NCBI GenBank assembly: GCA_024509875.1
Contig: JAMPIV010017532.1
Span: 1-64,000, forward strand
Length of the DNA: 64,000 bases
Direction of reading: 5' to 3'
Origin: Oreohelix idahoensis
Lineage: Eukaryota > Mollusca > Gastropoda > Stylommatophora > Oreohelicidae
Below are positions 32,285 to 44,327 of the stretch, piece by piece (the first letter of the stretch is position 1; the number at the start of each line of letters is the position of its first letter). The position numbers and the translations under genes were made by a program. The notes below the pieces were generated by a model. That model saw only the letters and a program-made list of their open reading frames with translations, searched no databases and was not told the origin of the DNA.

Positions 32285-32563
32285 TCATTGCCGGGCAACA
32301 AGAACAAGTCAAGACAAGACAGATGTATGGTCACGTGCCTGACCTACTTACCAGAGGACCAAGTTACAGTAATAGCAGCAGCGGTAATTCCACCGCCAGC
32401 CAGCACTACAGCAGCAGTGATAGGGGGTCTATGGAAAGTTCTGGCACCGATGACAGCCATCCTGCAACATCTTACAGTTTTCCCTGCACACCATCTTCTA
32501 ATTTTCCCCCTCCTCCTTCAGCCATGCATGCCTCTTACCCGCCAAGAAGCCCATTAAACAAAA
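32285..32563 (+). CDS. Candidate internal exon of a host gene, Ser-rich
   Basis: 279 bp (93 codons), open in one frame. It is preceded by ATTATGTCCCCAG (acceptor-like) and followed by GTAAGTGG, a strong donor. The frame is phase 1 at both ends, so the exon is symmetric. The peptide contains QMYGHVPDLLTRGPSYSN, runs of Ser/Thr (SSSGNSTASQHYSSSDRGS) and Pro-rich FPPPPSAMHASYPPRSP, as in disordered cytoplasmic regions of signalling or adhesion proteins. Base composition is richer in GC than the surroundings. I cannot name the gene and see no partner exons in the window. A second frame is also open, so coding status rests on the splice signals and composition. Confidence 0.45.
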
Positions 32564-32609
32564 GTAAGTGGTTTACGAGAGAGAGTGAGAGAAAGTGAGA
32601 GATAGTGTT

Positions 32610-33115
<506 letters not shown>

Positions 33116-33970
33116 TCACGTGATTATGCCTAAACCAACAGAAATGCCCATAATCAGACGCCATGTTCTCTCTATGTCCTTATCTTTTATCGCTCAGTTT
33201 CCCATTCTGTGAAGGACACATTGTTTCCCGTGTTATCTTGCCTGTTATCAATACCGTAAAACACACAATAAATCGATGAAAAGCTCTGAGTATTTACCAG
33301 TATGATTGCGCACACAATTGCTAGCATTACTCACACTTATTGTATGTGCCCGCCCTCCTCTCAATCGTTCACATTGAGTCTTCATCGATTAATATTTTCC
33401 GTCAGAAGGGTGACCTATTTCTCTCTCTTCCCACTTTTCTCAAAGCACATCAGAAAAAGGAAGAAATATAAACATGTAGTTGTGAATAGTGTATTTCTGT
33501 TTTATTCCACCATTTAGCGGTTCATTTCTGGCTCACCCAGCGATTTTTAGCCATGTCTGCGAGCAATCAATACTGGCGCGCGATTCTAGGCGAATTGTGC
33601 CGTTCTCATTACTTGCTTGGTACCCGTGTATGGAAGCTGGCGACGTGCAATTTCTTGGTTTCTAGGCAGGAAAATATATGGTACTCCATATGGTCATTTG
33701 ACATAATTTTATGATTTAGCGCTTCCATCTGGATATGTTGTGAAGGTTTAATCAACACACCCAACAAATGATAGGACTTAAAAAACCCGAACAAACAAAA
33801 CAAAACAAACAAAATAACAGCTTCATTTGTCAGGCGTACCTTGCACGTACAAGATGTCAAAAACCCAGTGCAATGAGTTAGTCAAGTGGCGCCAATACTC
33901 AAACATCAGAATATCAGTATAGAGACTAAACGACAGCCGATAAATGCCATATTCTTACCAGTTCTTTTTC
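33116..33970. other. Unassigned stretch
   Basis: No gene or repeat supported. Confidence 0.4.
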
Positions 33971-33971
33971 C

Positions 33972-34215
33972 TAGCTCGGCGGTTCATGGTTCGATCCTCA
34001 GCTGAGCTGGGATTGTTTTATACCGCAAACGGCTCCGGGGTCGACCCAGCCTCATGAATAGGGTACCAGAGCAACTCTAGGAAGGTTAAGGCGGCCGACG
34101 TGATGCTGACCACATCACCCCTAGTGTGTCGATGGTCAAGAAAATATAGGCCTCACAATATATTCCCAGTATGCTTCAATGGCCGTGTAACGGTATCCTT
34201 TACCTTTTTTTACCA
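33972..34215 (+). mobile_element. SINE-like element (SINE-3)
   Basis: Contains AGCTCGGCGG and a B box GGTTCGATCCT (about 33988) followed by a GC-rich body (GGGGTCGACCCAGCC, GGGTACCAGAGC, GGCGGCCGACGTGATG) and ends TATCCTTTACCTTTTTTT. The layout suggests a tRNA-related SINE. Only one copy is seen here. Confidence 0.5.
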
Positions 34216-34279
34216 GTACTTTGCCATCGGTGCCACACATGGTCCCTGACAAAAGCACACGAGAGGAAAATCACCTTCC

Positions 34280-34560
34280 TGTAAGATGACATGCTTAAGA
34301 AAAGCCATTAATGTTGCCAGGAGAGACAGAATGAGAAATAATGACATTAGAACAATAACAGGGGTTACGTCATGCTTCAAGTATATAGAAAGACAGAAAA
34401 TTAAGGGTTTTGGCTATCCTATGAGAATGGGGTGTGGTATATTACCACGAGGCGCTTAAAAAAGTAGAAGATCTGGTTTCACGGCACAGAGAAGACCAAG
34501 TGGGAGAGTGGGTAGATGTAGCGAAAGGTTTTTCTTGTGTGATGATGATGGTAGAGAAGA
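34280..34560 (+). pseudogene. LINE C-terminal remnant
   Basis: One frame reads KAINVARRDRMRNNDIRTI, then TGVTSCFKYIERQKIKGFG and MRMG, matching the R-D-x-I-RN-x-x-I-R ... I-x-x-x-Q-x-KWFGH-x-MRM module after the RT domain in LINEs. The frame then breaks. Confidence 0.6.
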
Positions 34561-36640
34561 AGTAGAATTTCTCTCCAGAAAGTATGAAGTCCCAGTGCCA
34601 GAGAAGTGCACGGGTATCACAACTGAGTTATGGCTGTGAATACTCTGAGCTGGACAATAGATTTAGGCTTCAGAAGTATACTGCGCCACTTTCGCTATAG
34701 TAACCCTATGTGATAATATAATTAAATTAGAAAAAGTAACTCAAAATTTAAGTTAAAAATTTACCAAGTCAAATGAGTACAATTTCATAATTTATTATGT
34801 ACATCTATCTAGCCTTGTAATGAGAAATGGGTGTTGGAAGATGGTAAAATTTATGATTATTTATATTTACAAATTAAAATAAATAATAGTAAAAAGTCTT
34901 GGATGTATGTTCCAATGAAATTATAACGTCTGTCACAGTAGTTTTGGTATCTCTTGCTATCTAGTCTCTAGCTTTTATCATCATTGACACTCGTTATTGA
35001 AACCGCTCACAGTGTTTGTAGGATTGGATACACATAAACTCATCTTGCATTACGTCACGTCTGTTCGAGGTTCCTGAGACACACTGGTGATCAGGAAGAC
35101 TTTCCTTCAGCCCGCCCTATAACTACGGGGGACTAAGGTGTTGAAGATTGTTTGACCACTAGGCTCCAGTTAGCAGGATCAAAGGTCCTCAAGTCTTTAG
35201 TTTATACTTGATCACGAACTCGATCATGAGCTCGATCAGGAACGATCATAAAACCTGGAACAAAAGGTAATAGGTGGCCATGATGTTCCAACAATCTCAC
35301 CAACCACTGATGTTCATGGGGCGACCATGTATTCAGTGTTTGTATATAAATGAATGATTCATGGTAGTATGTTACAGAGATAGCATGATAAGATAATGTC
35401 TACTGTGCAGAAGATAACAAAGTACATGAATAAATCACATGTTATGATACATGGGTGTGATATAACCTTTGTCTTCCACTTATGGATGCCAAGTAACTTA
35501 TGTACTTGCTGGTATGTCGTAAGCTTCCAGGCAAGAACTAGCCATGATATATTTGGTTAACCAATTAATTGTTATGCTTCCTGACAATGCCGGTGGAGGT
35601 TATCTCTAGTTGGCGACATTGGCTTCCTGTATACCCTTTTTATTATGTCTGATACAATCAAATCGTAAACAAAATCTGAAATAAAATGATATTAGTCATA
35701 CATATATCTTTAATAAACTTACATACCCTCTAGGATTAATAAGCGCACGGTGAGGCTGTATTTGCTGAAGTATATCTGCCCTGCATGCAGTGTAAAAAAA
35801 ACGTTTCTTGCAGATAATGTCTTACAGTCTCTCATCCTGGCGTCTGGATTTTGTGTGTGTGATTTGATTTTTAAACGGCCGCTCTGTCCTTATATTTGGG
35901 CGACTCTCCCGTACGAGAAAGCACCGTCTGAAGTCAGCTTAGATTTTCGTTTAATCTCTTGGTTTGAGGCGATCTGTGCTTTTTCTGTACTTGATTTCTT
36001 TTCTTTTCACTACACACTTATATCTTTCCTTCCTTCCTAGATTTCCTTTCATTTTCCCAATAGGAAGCGTTCATTCTATGCATGTTTTATCGAAATCCAT
36101 TTAGGTATGTATTTATAATAAATTTTTAAAGATCATGAGCTAACTTTTAGCAGATATGATGACGATGAAAAATATTAATTATTTTTAAAACTACTTACAT
36201 TTGAATAATATCCTTTTGGATATCACTCATATTCTACCTTCGCATGTGAATTATTATATTTTAAATATCTTTCAACCAGGCTTGCTCTTGTGGCTTTAGA
36301 TTTTCTTTCCTGCCAATGCAAATTTTTAAGGTCGGCCATGTTTCATATATTCTCTCTTTCCTACACTTTCATAATGCTGTTCGGCTTAGGCGTCAACTTC
36401 AAAGCAAGACCCACCGCGTTGTCCCTGCACTCTTATCGTTATGTGTGTCGCGTTACACATTTTTTCACAATCAAAGCAAGTGGTACCAAATGTTGCCACA
36501 GTAGACAACATCACAGAAATCCCACAACACGGGCTGACAGCAGCCAAGGTGACACACGTGGCTCAAGAACGCAAACGTCATCTCCCCACTACACTTCACC
36601 ACAAATGTAGACCGAATACGTAAAATTAAATACCTGTATG
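34561..36640. other. Unassigned 2-kb stretch
   Basis: No gene recognised. Short open frames (35750-36040, 36290-36610) have no recognised motif or good flanking splice pairs. A small GATC-rich repeat (CTCGATCATGAGCTCGATCA) lies near 35219. Confidence 0.45.
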
Positions 36641-36679
36641 TTACTGGTCTAATTTAGTCGCAGTGACGAGCCCACATGT

Positions 36680-37375
36680 CTGAGAACTTTTGTCGTCTTC
36701 GTCTGATCTTGTTGATTGATGGACCACTGTGTGCTGTTTGTGTGAGAATTTTGGTCGTCTACGTCTGATATTGTTGATTGATGGACTACTGTGTGCTGTT
36801 TGTGTGAGAATTTTGGTCGTCTACGCCTAATCTTGTTGATTGGTGGACCACTGTGTGCTGTTTGTCTGAGAACTTTGGTCGTCTGCGTCTGATGGTGTTG
36901 ATTGGTGGATCATTGTGTGTTGTTTGTCTGAGAACTTTTGTCGTCTACGTCTGATGGTGTTGATTGGTGGATCATTGTGTGTTGTTTATGTGAGAATTTT
37001 GGTCGTCTACGCCTAATCTTGTTGATTGGTGGACCATTGTGTGCTGTTTGTGTGAGAATTTTGGTCGTCTACGTCTGATCTTGTTGATTGGTGGACCACT
37101 GTGTGCTGTTTGTCTGAGAACTTTGGTCGTCTGCGTCTGATGGTGTTGATTGGTGGATCATTGTGTGTTGTTTGTCTGAGAACTTTTGTCGTCTACGTCT
37201 AATCTTGTTGATTGGAAGACCACTATGTGCAGTTTGTCTGAGAACTTTGGTCGTCTGCGTCTGATGGTGTTGATTGGTGGATCATTGTGTGTTGTTTGTC
37301 TGAGAACTTTGGTCGTCTTAGTCTGATCTTGTTGATCGGTTGATTACTATGTGCTGGTTGTATGAGAACTTCTGT
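36680..37375. repeat. 62-bp minisatellite, about 11 copies
   Basis: Units begin GTCGTCTACGTCTGAT at 36692, 36754, 36816, 36878 and so on to 37312, exactly 62 bp apart, with GTTGATTGGTGGACCACTGT inside. Two subtypes (CTGATGG versus CTGATCTTG/CTAATCTTG) are mixed along the array. Confidence 0.95.
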
Positions 37376-37660
37376 TTCCTGGCTGTTCAGATTATTCTTT
37401 TCTCTCCTCCGTATTAACCACACCTTTGCTGTGGTTCAGGTTGTCTTTATTGTCCTTGTCTGACATGCATAAAGTAATGTTATCACACAGTCATCGTTTT
37501 CTCTGCCCATAACAGTTTTGTCTATCGTTCTTTTTTTTTCTTTTAAGAATAAGAAAAATATTATTACGCATATTCCCCATATGAACACATAAAGGCACAG
37601 ACACCCACAGATATGTAAATATATCAACGTCATCGCCCTCTGTACGCTACTGACTTTTGG
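37376..37660. other. Spacer
   Basis: Nothing supported. Confidence 0.4.
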
Positions 37661-39456
37661 CGGTTTGATAACGTTTCACAAGAAGCAGTACTAAGGAATG
37701 AACAAAGCACAGTACACAAAATAACAAAAAAACTATCAGTGGAAAACGGGGCGCAAACAGTATTACATAAGTAAGAGACAAGCATGGAAATCTCATCACC
37801 ACAGAACAGGGGCAAGAAGCAAGATGGGCAGAACAACTCAATAAGACACCACCTGAGATGCAGCTTAACATTCCTGAGGCTGAAAACGACCTGTGACATC
37901 AGTACAGATGCTCAACGAAAGGAAGAAATTATCACAGCTATCAAAGGGTTGAAGAATGGAAAAGCTCCTGGCCACGACAACGTAAGCGCAAAGCTGTTTA
38001 AAATCGATCCTGAATTATCAGCAGAACTCTTAGAACCACTCTTTGCACAAATCTGGCAAACGGAGACAACACCACTTGAATTTAAGAAAGGAACAATTAT
38101 CAAATTACCAAAACATTGTGACCTAACAGACTGCAACAACTGGAGAGGAATTACGCTCCTCTCAGTTCCCAGCTACATATTGGGCAGGATAATTATCCAC
38201 AGAATCTCAAAAGTAGTAGATCATAAACTGAGGAAAGAACAAGCAGGATTCAGAAAAAACAGAAGGTGCGCAGATCATATCTTCACCCTCAGGAACATAA
38301 TTGAGCAGTGCTCAAAATGGGAGAGACAACTATACATTAACTTTGTCGATTTGAAAAAGCTTTTGACAGCATACACAGGGAAAGCTCATGGAAAATACTA
38401 TGGGCTTATGGGATCCCAAGTTGTATTGTCTCCATCATAAAATGCCTCTATGCTAACTTTACATGCAGTGTTGGGCAGAGCAACATTACTTTCGAAGTGA
38501 AAACAGGTGTAACGACAGGGGTGCCCCTTGTCAACCATTCTATTTTTAACTGTTGTAGACTGGGTGATGCGCCAGACAACAGAGGACACTAATGGAGGAA
38601 TAAGATGGACAACGTTCACTACACTGGAAGATGTAGCTTATGAATACGACATTGCACTACTCTCACATTCACATCAGCACATCCAAGAAACAACAGACAG
38701 ACTGAATGAATATAGCCAACAAGTGGGACTGAACATCAACCTGAAGAAGACAGAGGTCATGACACTAAATGTAATAAATCCTGAGACACATTAAAATAAG
38801 GAACCAAATGTTGGAAAAAAACAAATACTTTGACATATCTAGGAGGTATATTAACACCAGACGTCGGAGTAAGCCGTAAAAACAATGAATAAAGCCAGAA
38901 GAGCCTTCGCCAACCAAAACAAAATTTGATAATCTTCTCAATACAGCACAAACACCAAATTAAGATTATACCAGAGCTGCGTACTTTCTGTACTTTTGTA
39001 TGACGTGGAGTGCTGGAGAGTAACAGTAAAGGAAATGTCAAAATGTTCCTCTTTGCACACATACTGCCGAAGGAAAATGTTTCGAATTTTTTGACCGAAT
39101 ACCATCTCCAACTAGGAACTGTTTACACGTTGCAGCCAAAAAGATATGCACACCATCATTGCGGGCAGACGCTGGAACTGGGTTGACTATGTCCTCAACA
39201 GAGACCCTGACACCATCACAACAACTGCTATGCTATGGACCCCAGAAGGAAGGCGAAAGAGAAGCAGACCAAAGATAACCTGGCGGAAAACTGGAGGCTG
39301 AGGTGAAAAGCATTAACCAGAGTTGGGGCACTGCACGACGGATGGCCACCGACCGAGCAAAGTGGGGACAATTTGTTGTTGCCACTAGGTGTGATGGCCA
39401 TTGACTGCTTTGTCAATCATGGACTAAAGATCCAACAACAAGAAGAAGAAGAATAT
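37661..39456 (+). pseudogene. RTE-like reverse transcriptase (RTE-3), decayed
   Basis: RT motifs on the plus strand: KEEIITAIKGLKNGKAPGHD, NNWRGITLLSVPS, EQAGFRKNRRCADHIFTLRN and NFVDLKK (frame change here). A second frame (38528-38794) has the WVMR segment, a corrupted catalytic box EYDIALLSHSH where FADDLALL is expected, and VGLNINLKKTEVM. The C-terminus survives as WTPEGRRKRSRP (about 39237-39272). The 3' end (39370-39456) ends in an AAC/AAG tail and resembles the 222-bp insertion at 4.6 kb. Not functional. Confidence 0.75.
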
Positions 39457-39496
39457 ATCACAATCTTTTTTCTCCATAAAATACAATGACATGTAC

Positions 39497-41400
39497 TAAA
39501 ATAATATAATAAATAATAATAATAATAATACATTCTTTAAGCGCCAAACACGGCGCATAAGGCAGAAACCAGTGCTCTCCAGGTTGTTCGTTGTGACGCC
39601 ACTCCTCTTAGCTCTTGCACATTATTTAGGCCCAACGTTCTTCCTTCTCTTATTATTGTTCTTCTGAGTGTTTCTTTTGGTCTTCCTTTTTTCCGCTTAC
39701 CCTCAGGAACCCAAGTGAGCGCCTGTAGTGGTATTCTGTTGTTTTGCATTCGTAGGACATGACCGATATATGACCATCGTCTTTTCCTTATATAGTCGGA
39801 GACATATTTCTGCCTAGAGTCTTCTCTTATTTGTCGATTAGTCTTGAATTCTTTCCAACTGATGTTCATGAGTTTTCTAAGACATTTGTTCTCGAATGTA
39901 TTCAGCTTGTTCTCCAATGATTTTGTTATTTTCCAACTCTCACAGCCGTATGTTAACACTGAGATAACATTTGAATTAAACAGACGAAGCTTGGTATGTA
40001 TATTCAATGATCGTAATTTCCAAATGTTAGATAATCTATTGAAGGCGCTAGCTGCCAAAGCAATTCTAGTATGGATTTCTCTTGTTGTGTCACCATCCTG
40101 AGTCATTTTACTGCCTAAATAATTGAAACTTTCAACTTTCTGTAGTTTTTCCCCGTTCAAGATGATATCAAAGGTCTCGTTAGAAAAGTTCATAGCTTTA
40201 GTTTTAGAGGCATTTATTTGGAGACCAATTTTAACCGAGAGATGACACAAATTATTTATTGCTTCTTGGGATTGTCTTGGTGTTGAACTTAAGAATGCTA
40301 CATCATCTGCGAAATCCAGGTCCCCCAGGAATTTTCCATTTGTCCATTTTATACCCAATTGTTCATTGTGGGTATAGTTTCTCATAACCCAATCAATAGC
40401 TATTCCAAAAAGTAGTGGTGACATAATACAGCCTTGTTTCACCCCTGTTTCTACTGTAAACCATTCTGTATTCCCTTTATTTGTTCTAACACAACATCTT
40501 GCATTGTCATATAGCGCTTTGATTATATTCACATATTTTGTTGGAAAACCATAGATTGTAAGTATCTTCCACAATGATGGGCGGTGTAGACTATCAAAGG
40601 CTTTTTGAAAATCGACGAAGGTGATAATAAGTGGCGATTGCCTTTCCACTGATTCTTCTATAATTGTTCTTAGTGTGAATATTTGATCAATACATGATCG
40701 TTTCGGCCTGAAACCCGCTTGTTCTTCTCTGATCTTTTCGTCAGCATGCAATTTAAGTCTTTCTAACATCATGCAACATAATAATTTTCCAGGTACTGAT
40801 AATAGAGATATACCACGCCAGTTATTACAGTCTGATAGATCACCTTTCTTCGGTAACTTTACAATAATACTGTCTTTCCATTGTTGTGGTGGTTGTTCTT
40901 CTCTCCATACTTCATTTATAATATCTAAAATTCTCAAGAGGTTGTTGTCATTAACTGCTTTAATCATTTCCCCTGAAATTTCGTCAACTCCAGCAGCTTT
41001 AAAATTTTTTAATCTTTTAACGGCTTGTTTGATCTCGTCCAGCGTGAATTCATCGCAAGTTATTGGCAAGGTGGTTGTGGATGTTTCATTATTAAAATCA
41101 GGTGTTACTGTTGGTGGTGGTCTGTTTAGCACCTCCATGAAGTGCTCAGCCCATCTCTTCATTTGTTCTTTTTCTGTTGGTATTGAATTCCCTAATTTAC
41201 CTTTAACAGGTGTTTCCATAGCAGTAGGCTGGTGACATAGTTGTTTTGTAATTTGATAAAGGCACCTACTATTACCAGTTCTTGCAGCATTTTCAGCTTC
41301 TACGGCCAGTTCATTGATGAAATGTCTTTTATCTCTTCGAGTTTTTGTCTTCACTTCTTTATTTAACAAGTTATAAGTTAGTTTGCAAGTATATAATAAA
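39497..41400 (-). mobile_element. RTE-2 LINE, 5'-truncated
   Basis: The LINE occupies the minus strand with a trinucleotide tail (TAA repeats on the plus strand, about 39497-39530) after the stop, as RTE elements end. The 5' boundary near 41380-41400 is where homology to other RTE ORFs (NKEVK-type segment) stops. The endonuclease part is missing, the usual result of incomplete reverse transcription. Confidence 0.8.
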
Positions 41401-41426
41401 TACAACATACCAAATAGGAGAATCAT
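39537..41426 (-). pseudogene. RTE-2 reverse transcriptase, endonuclease missing
   Basis: An open frame of 629 residues. The first ~20 residues probably come from flanking DNA; homology begins near NKEVKTKTRRDKRHF. RT motifs are intact: NWRGISLLSVPGK, EQAGFRPKRSCIDQIFTLR, DFQKAFDSLHR, GVKQGCIMSP and FADD at 372-375. The C-terminal module has YGCESW, RKRRWSYIGHVLRM and PEGKRKKGRP. It is a different family from RTE-1 and RTE-3 by sequence. Without its endonuclease and promoter it is unlikely to be autonomous, though the RT frame is still open, which suggests a fairly recent insertion. Confidence 0.85.
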
Positions 41427-41501
41427 TGGAATTCACAATAGTGTGGAATGCATCTCGTATAGTTCAGTATTTGTATTGTGTGTGTGTTTTTTTTTACATG
41501 G

Positions 41502-41514
41502 GCTATATATATAT

Positions 41515-41564
<50 letters not shown>

Positions 41565-41602
41565 CATACATACATACATACATACATACATACATACATA
41601 CA

Positions 41603-41632
<30 letters not shown>
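41502..41632. repeat. TA / CATA microsatellite
   Basis: (TA)n with one slip, then (CATA)n. Confidence 0.95.
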
Positions 41633-41633
<1 letters not shown>

Positions 41634-41876
41634 TAGCATCTTTAATCTCCGTGAAATATATTAACATGTCGTGGGGTGATGCATTAAATAACAACACTGT
41701 GGTATAACAATACTCGTACAACATATCGCGTGGGAGATGAGATTCAAGTACAGTATCTTATTCTGCCCTGTTCGTCCTGAAAAGGACGTTGATTGCGTTG
41801 TGTCCGTTTACAGCGAAGCTGCGGTATTTGCCCCTTTCGGCCGACACATCCGACTTCCGCACGGTATTTATTGGGA
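41633..41876. other. Left flank of element B
   Basis: No gene recognised. Confidence 0.4.
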
Positions 41877-41881
41877 CCGGG

Positions 41882-44260
41882 TGTGGTAAAGTGGGATGTT
41901 ATAAATATTTATAGGGGACTTAGTGTACTGACTGAGATCAGCTGTGAAGGTATCTATATCTAATAAGAGTAGTGTATTATAGATAACCTTACTTACTGCC
42001 ACATATGTATACCTCAGTCAGAATTATTCTGGAATAGTGTGATGACTACGTTATATGTCTAGGGTATGTGTATGATGAAGTGTAAGTCATAACAACAACA
42101 GACAGATAAACAATTTAATTTATTCCACCACACTTGACAACACTGTGACACTCACATACATAAAACACTCTAAGAGGATATCTTAAAGGAGTCACTGATA
42201 ACTTTTCAAATAACAATATGTATTCAGTGCTGTCATGAATGTATATGTGTCCTGATTCAAATACAAAGGGAACCAGGAATCACAATCAATTTTAATTACA
42301 AGTTATATGTACAGAATTTATTAATATGATTCTTGTAGTGACATATATTATTAATGGTATCCTATGTGTGTCAGTTGTGTAGTGGTAATATGAGGTAATA
42401 CTGGTTTTGTTTTGTTCAAGCTCTGTTGGTATTTGTCATCATGACTTCAATAGTTTGTTTCTATTGGAACTAGTATTGGAGATGTTCTCAGTTCCTGGTA
42501 TTAAAACAATTAAATTCCCCTCTTAATTTTATTTTACAATGTCATTTTAAGATGGGGGTACATAATGTTGAGCTCCATGGCCACACTCTCTTATCTTGCG
42601 TGATGACTGCAGTAAAAGACTCCTCTGCTCGATTACTTTAATGAGTTCTGGAGCCACCCCACTGGTTGCTATATGGACCAAGGAGTATGCTGTCCACCTC
42701 TGGCTTCAGCAAAGCTCTGACCAGGTGCTGCTCAATAACTTTAAGACCACGGTCCCTGAAACAAGAAGGTTGTACCTTCTACGTCAGAACTAATTTATAC
42801 TCCATTTCTACACTGAGCACAATACATCACAAACATTGAGTTCAGAGCGTTAGGCCAACTGTCAGCTTCATCTGAAATACTTTATACCAGTATTTCCCTC
42901 CCTAATGGTTACTACGCCTCTGCAATTCCAGCATTATTTCTTTCTAGTTAATAATCTAGGTGTCAGTGTACTGTTTGGCCATTCCATGCAGTTTTACTTT
43001 CCTCCGACACCTTCTGTTCAGGCTGGAGCACTATAGGCTTTACATCATGTTCGCTACTGAACCACACATATATACAGACATAAATTATCAATTTACATTC
43101 AATTTTCATTAAAAGATATTGAATATTTCAAGCTTACCACAATTCATGGAAATAATAATAAACAGTTTCGTTGACTGGCAATGAATATAGCACAACTCCG
43201 ATCTGCCGATGTCCCAGGCTTTATTTTATAAAAAATATACACTGGTGCTCAACGCACTGCTTCTTAGTAGGTTTATTACAAGATGTGGCAATGAACAGAC
43301 GCTCTGAATTGAGTATATTCGCAGCTCTACCCAATCAAACCAGGTCTACACATCTTTTCAAAAAAGTACCCCTTTCTCACGTTTCCCCTGACAACACAAG
43401 ATAGTATTTATAGTCCGACCAATCGTGTTTAGTCTTTCATTTGTTGCGCTCCAATCAAATAGGAGTTAACATGGTAGGCTATTTCCGTAACGTAATGTTT
43501 TTCAAACACGTTATAAAAAAATTTTATGAGCAGAAATGATTTCATGCTGTCAGGCACCCCCACTATTTTATTTTGGCCATAACTTGGTAATTCCTAGACT
43601 ATTTGCGTAACGTTTTACATATTCTTTGTCAGCAAACCCTAAGGAACCCAAATATACGAATTTAATGGAGCCAATATGCATTTTCTTCTAGGATAGTCGT
43701 GCTGTCATGTTTTCAAACGTAAACCGGTATAATGTCATAATTCCCAATAAGCGTTTTTCAGGATTTTAAAACCTAACTCTGGTATGGGTAGTGAATTTTA
43801 TCACTGTCGATTTGAAATAAAGTTAGTGCATGTGGCCTTACACGCGTGATGGCAGCAATTGTGTATCGCGCGACGCGTGTTTAGTGTTGCACGTGTCCCT
43901 GCTTTCTGCCTCTCCCTTCTCTCTATCCTTTAGTCCATCTGTCTTTTAGTTACGCCGTGTATAAAATGGAATGAATGAAATATTAAATTTAGGTCATTGA
44001 TCAGCTTGCGTATCTCAAGGTTTTTCCAAGAAATACAGTACACGTTTCATTGAAGAAAGCGGGTAATAATACAGTAGGCTTTTACTATCAACGTGAAAGC
44101 GTTACAATTTGCAGACGAAGTAGAAAACAAGGGGGATTTCGAGTACAGTCATTGTGACAGCACTGTTCTTTACCATTCTTCTTTCCTTTTATTAAATTTA
44201 TTTGTTAGGCTTTGCATTTACGTTTTAATTTATATATGGGGATTAGAATAATTCACGACA
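41882..44260 (-). repeat. 3' LTR of element B
   Basis: 2379 bp. Long for a Ty3 element. No ORF of note; the 65-77-residue frames in it are duplicated in the other LTR and show no motif. Confidence 0.9.
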
Positions 44261-44327
44261 TCTCCCCTCTTAAAACAGACATTATATGTCAGTCCTTTAT
44301 TCTATATACACATAGAGAAATTTATTA

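Noticed and set aside
35219..35262. GATC-rich palindromic stretch as a regulatory site
   Set aside because: Only a few short repeats of CTCGATCA type, with no adjacent gene or known binding motif.
36680..37375. Regularly spaced 62-bp repeats considered as a CRISPR array
   Set aside because: Units are contiguous with no unique spacers, there are no cas genes, and the sequence is eukaryotic. The same holds for the 38-, 44- and 23-bp arrays.
42596..43404. 65- and 77-residue frames duplicated at 49198-50006
   Set aside because: They lie in the two LTRs of element B, so the duplication reflects LTR identity and not coding conservation.
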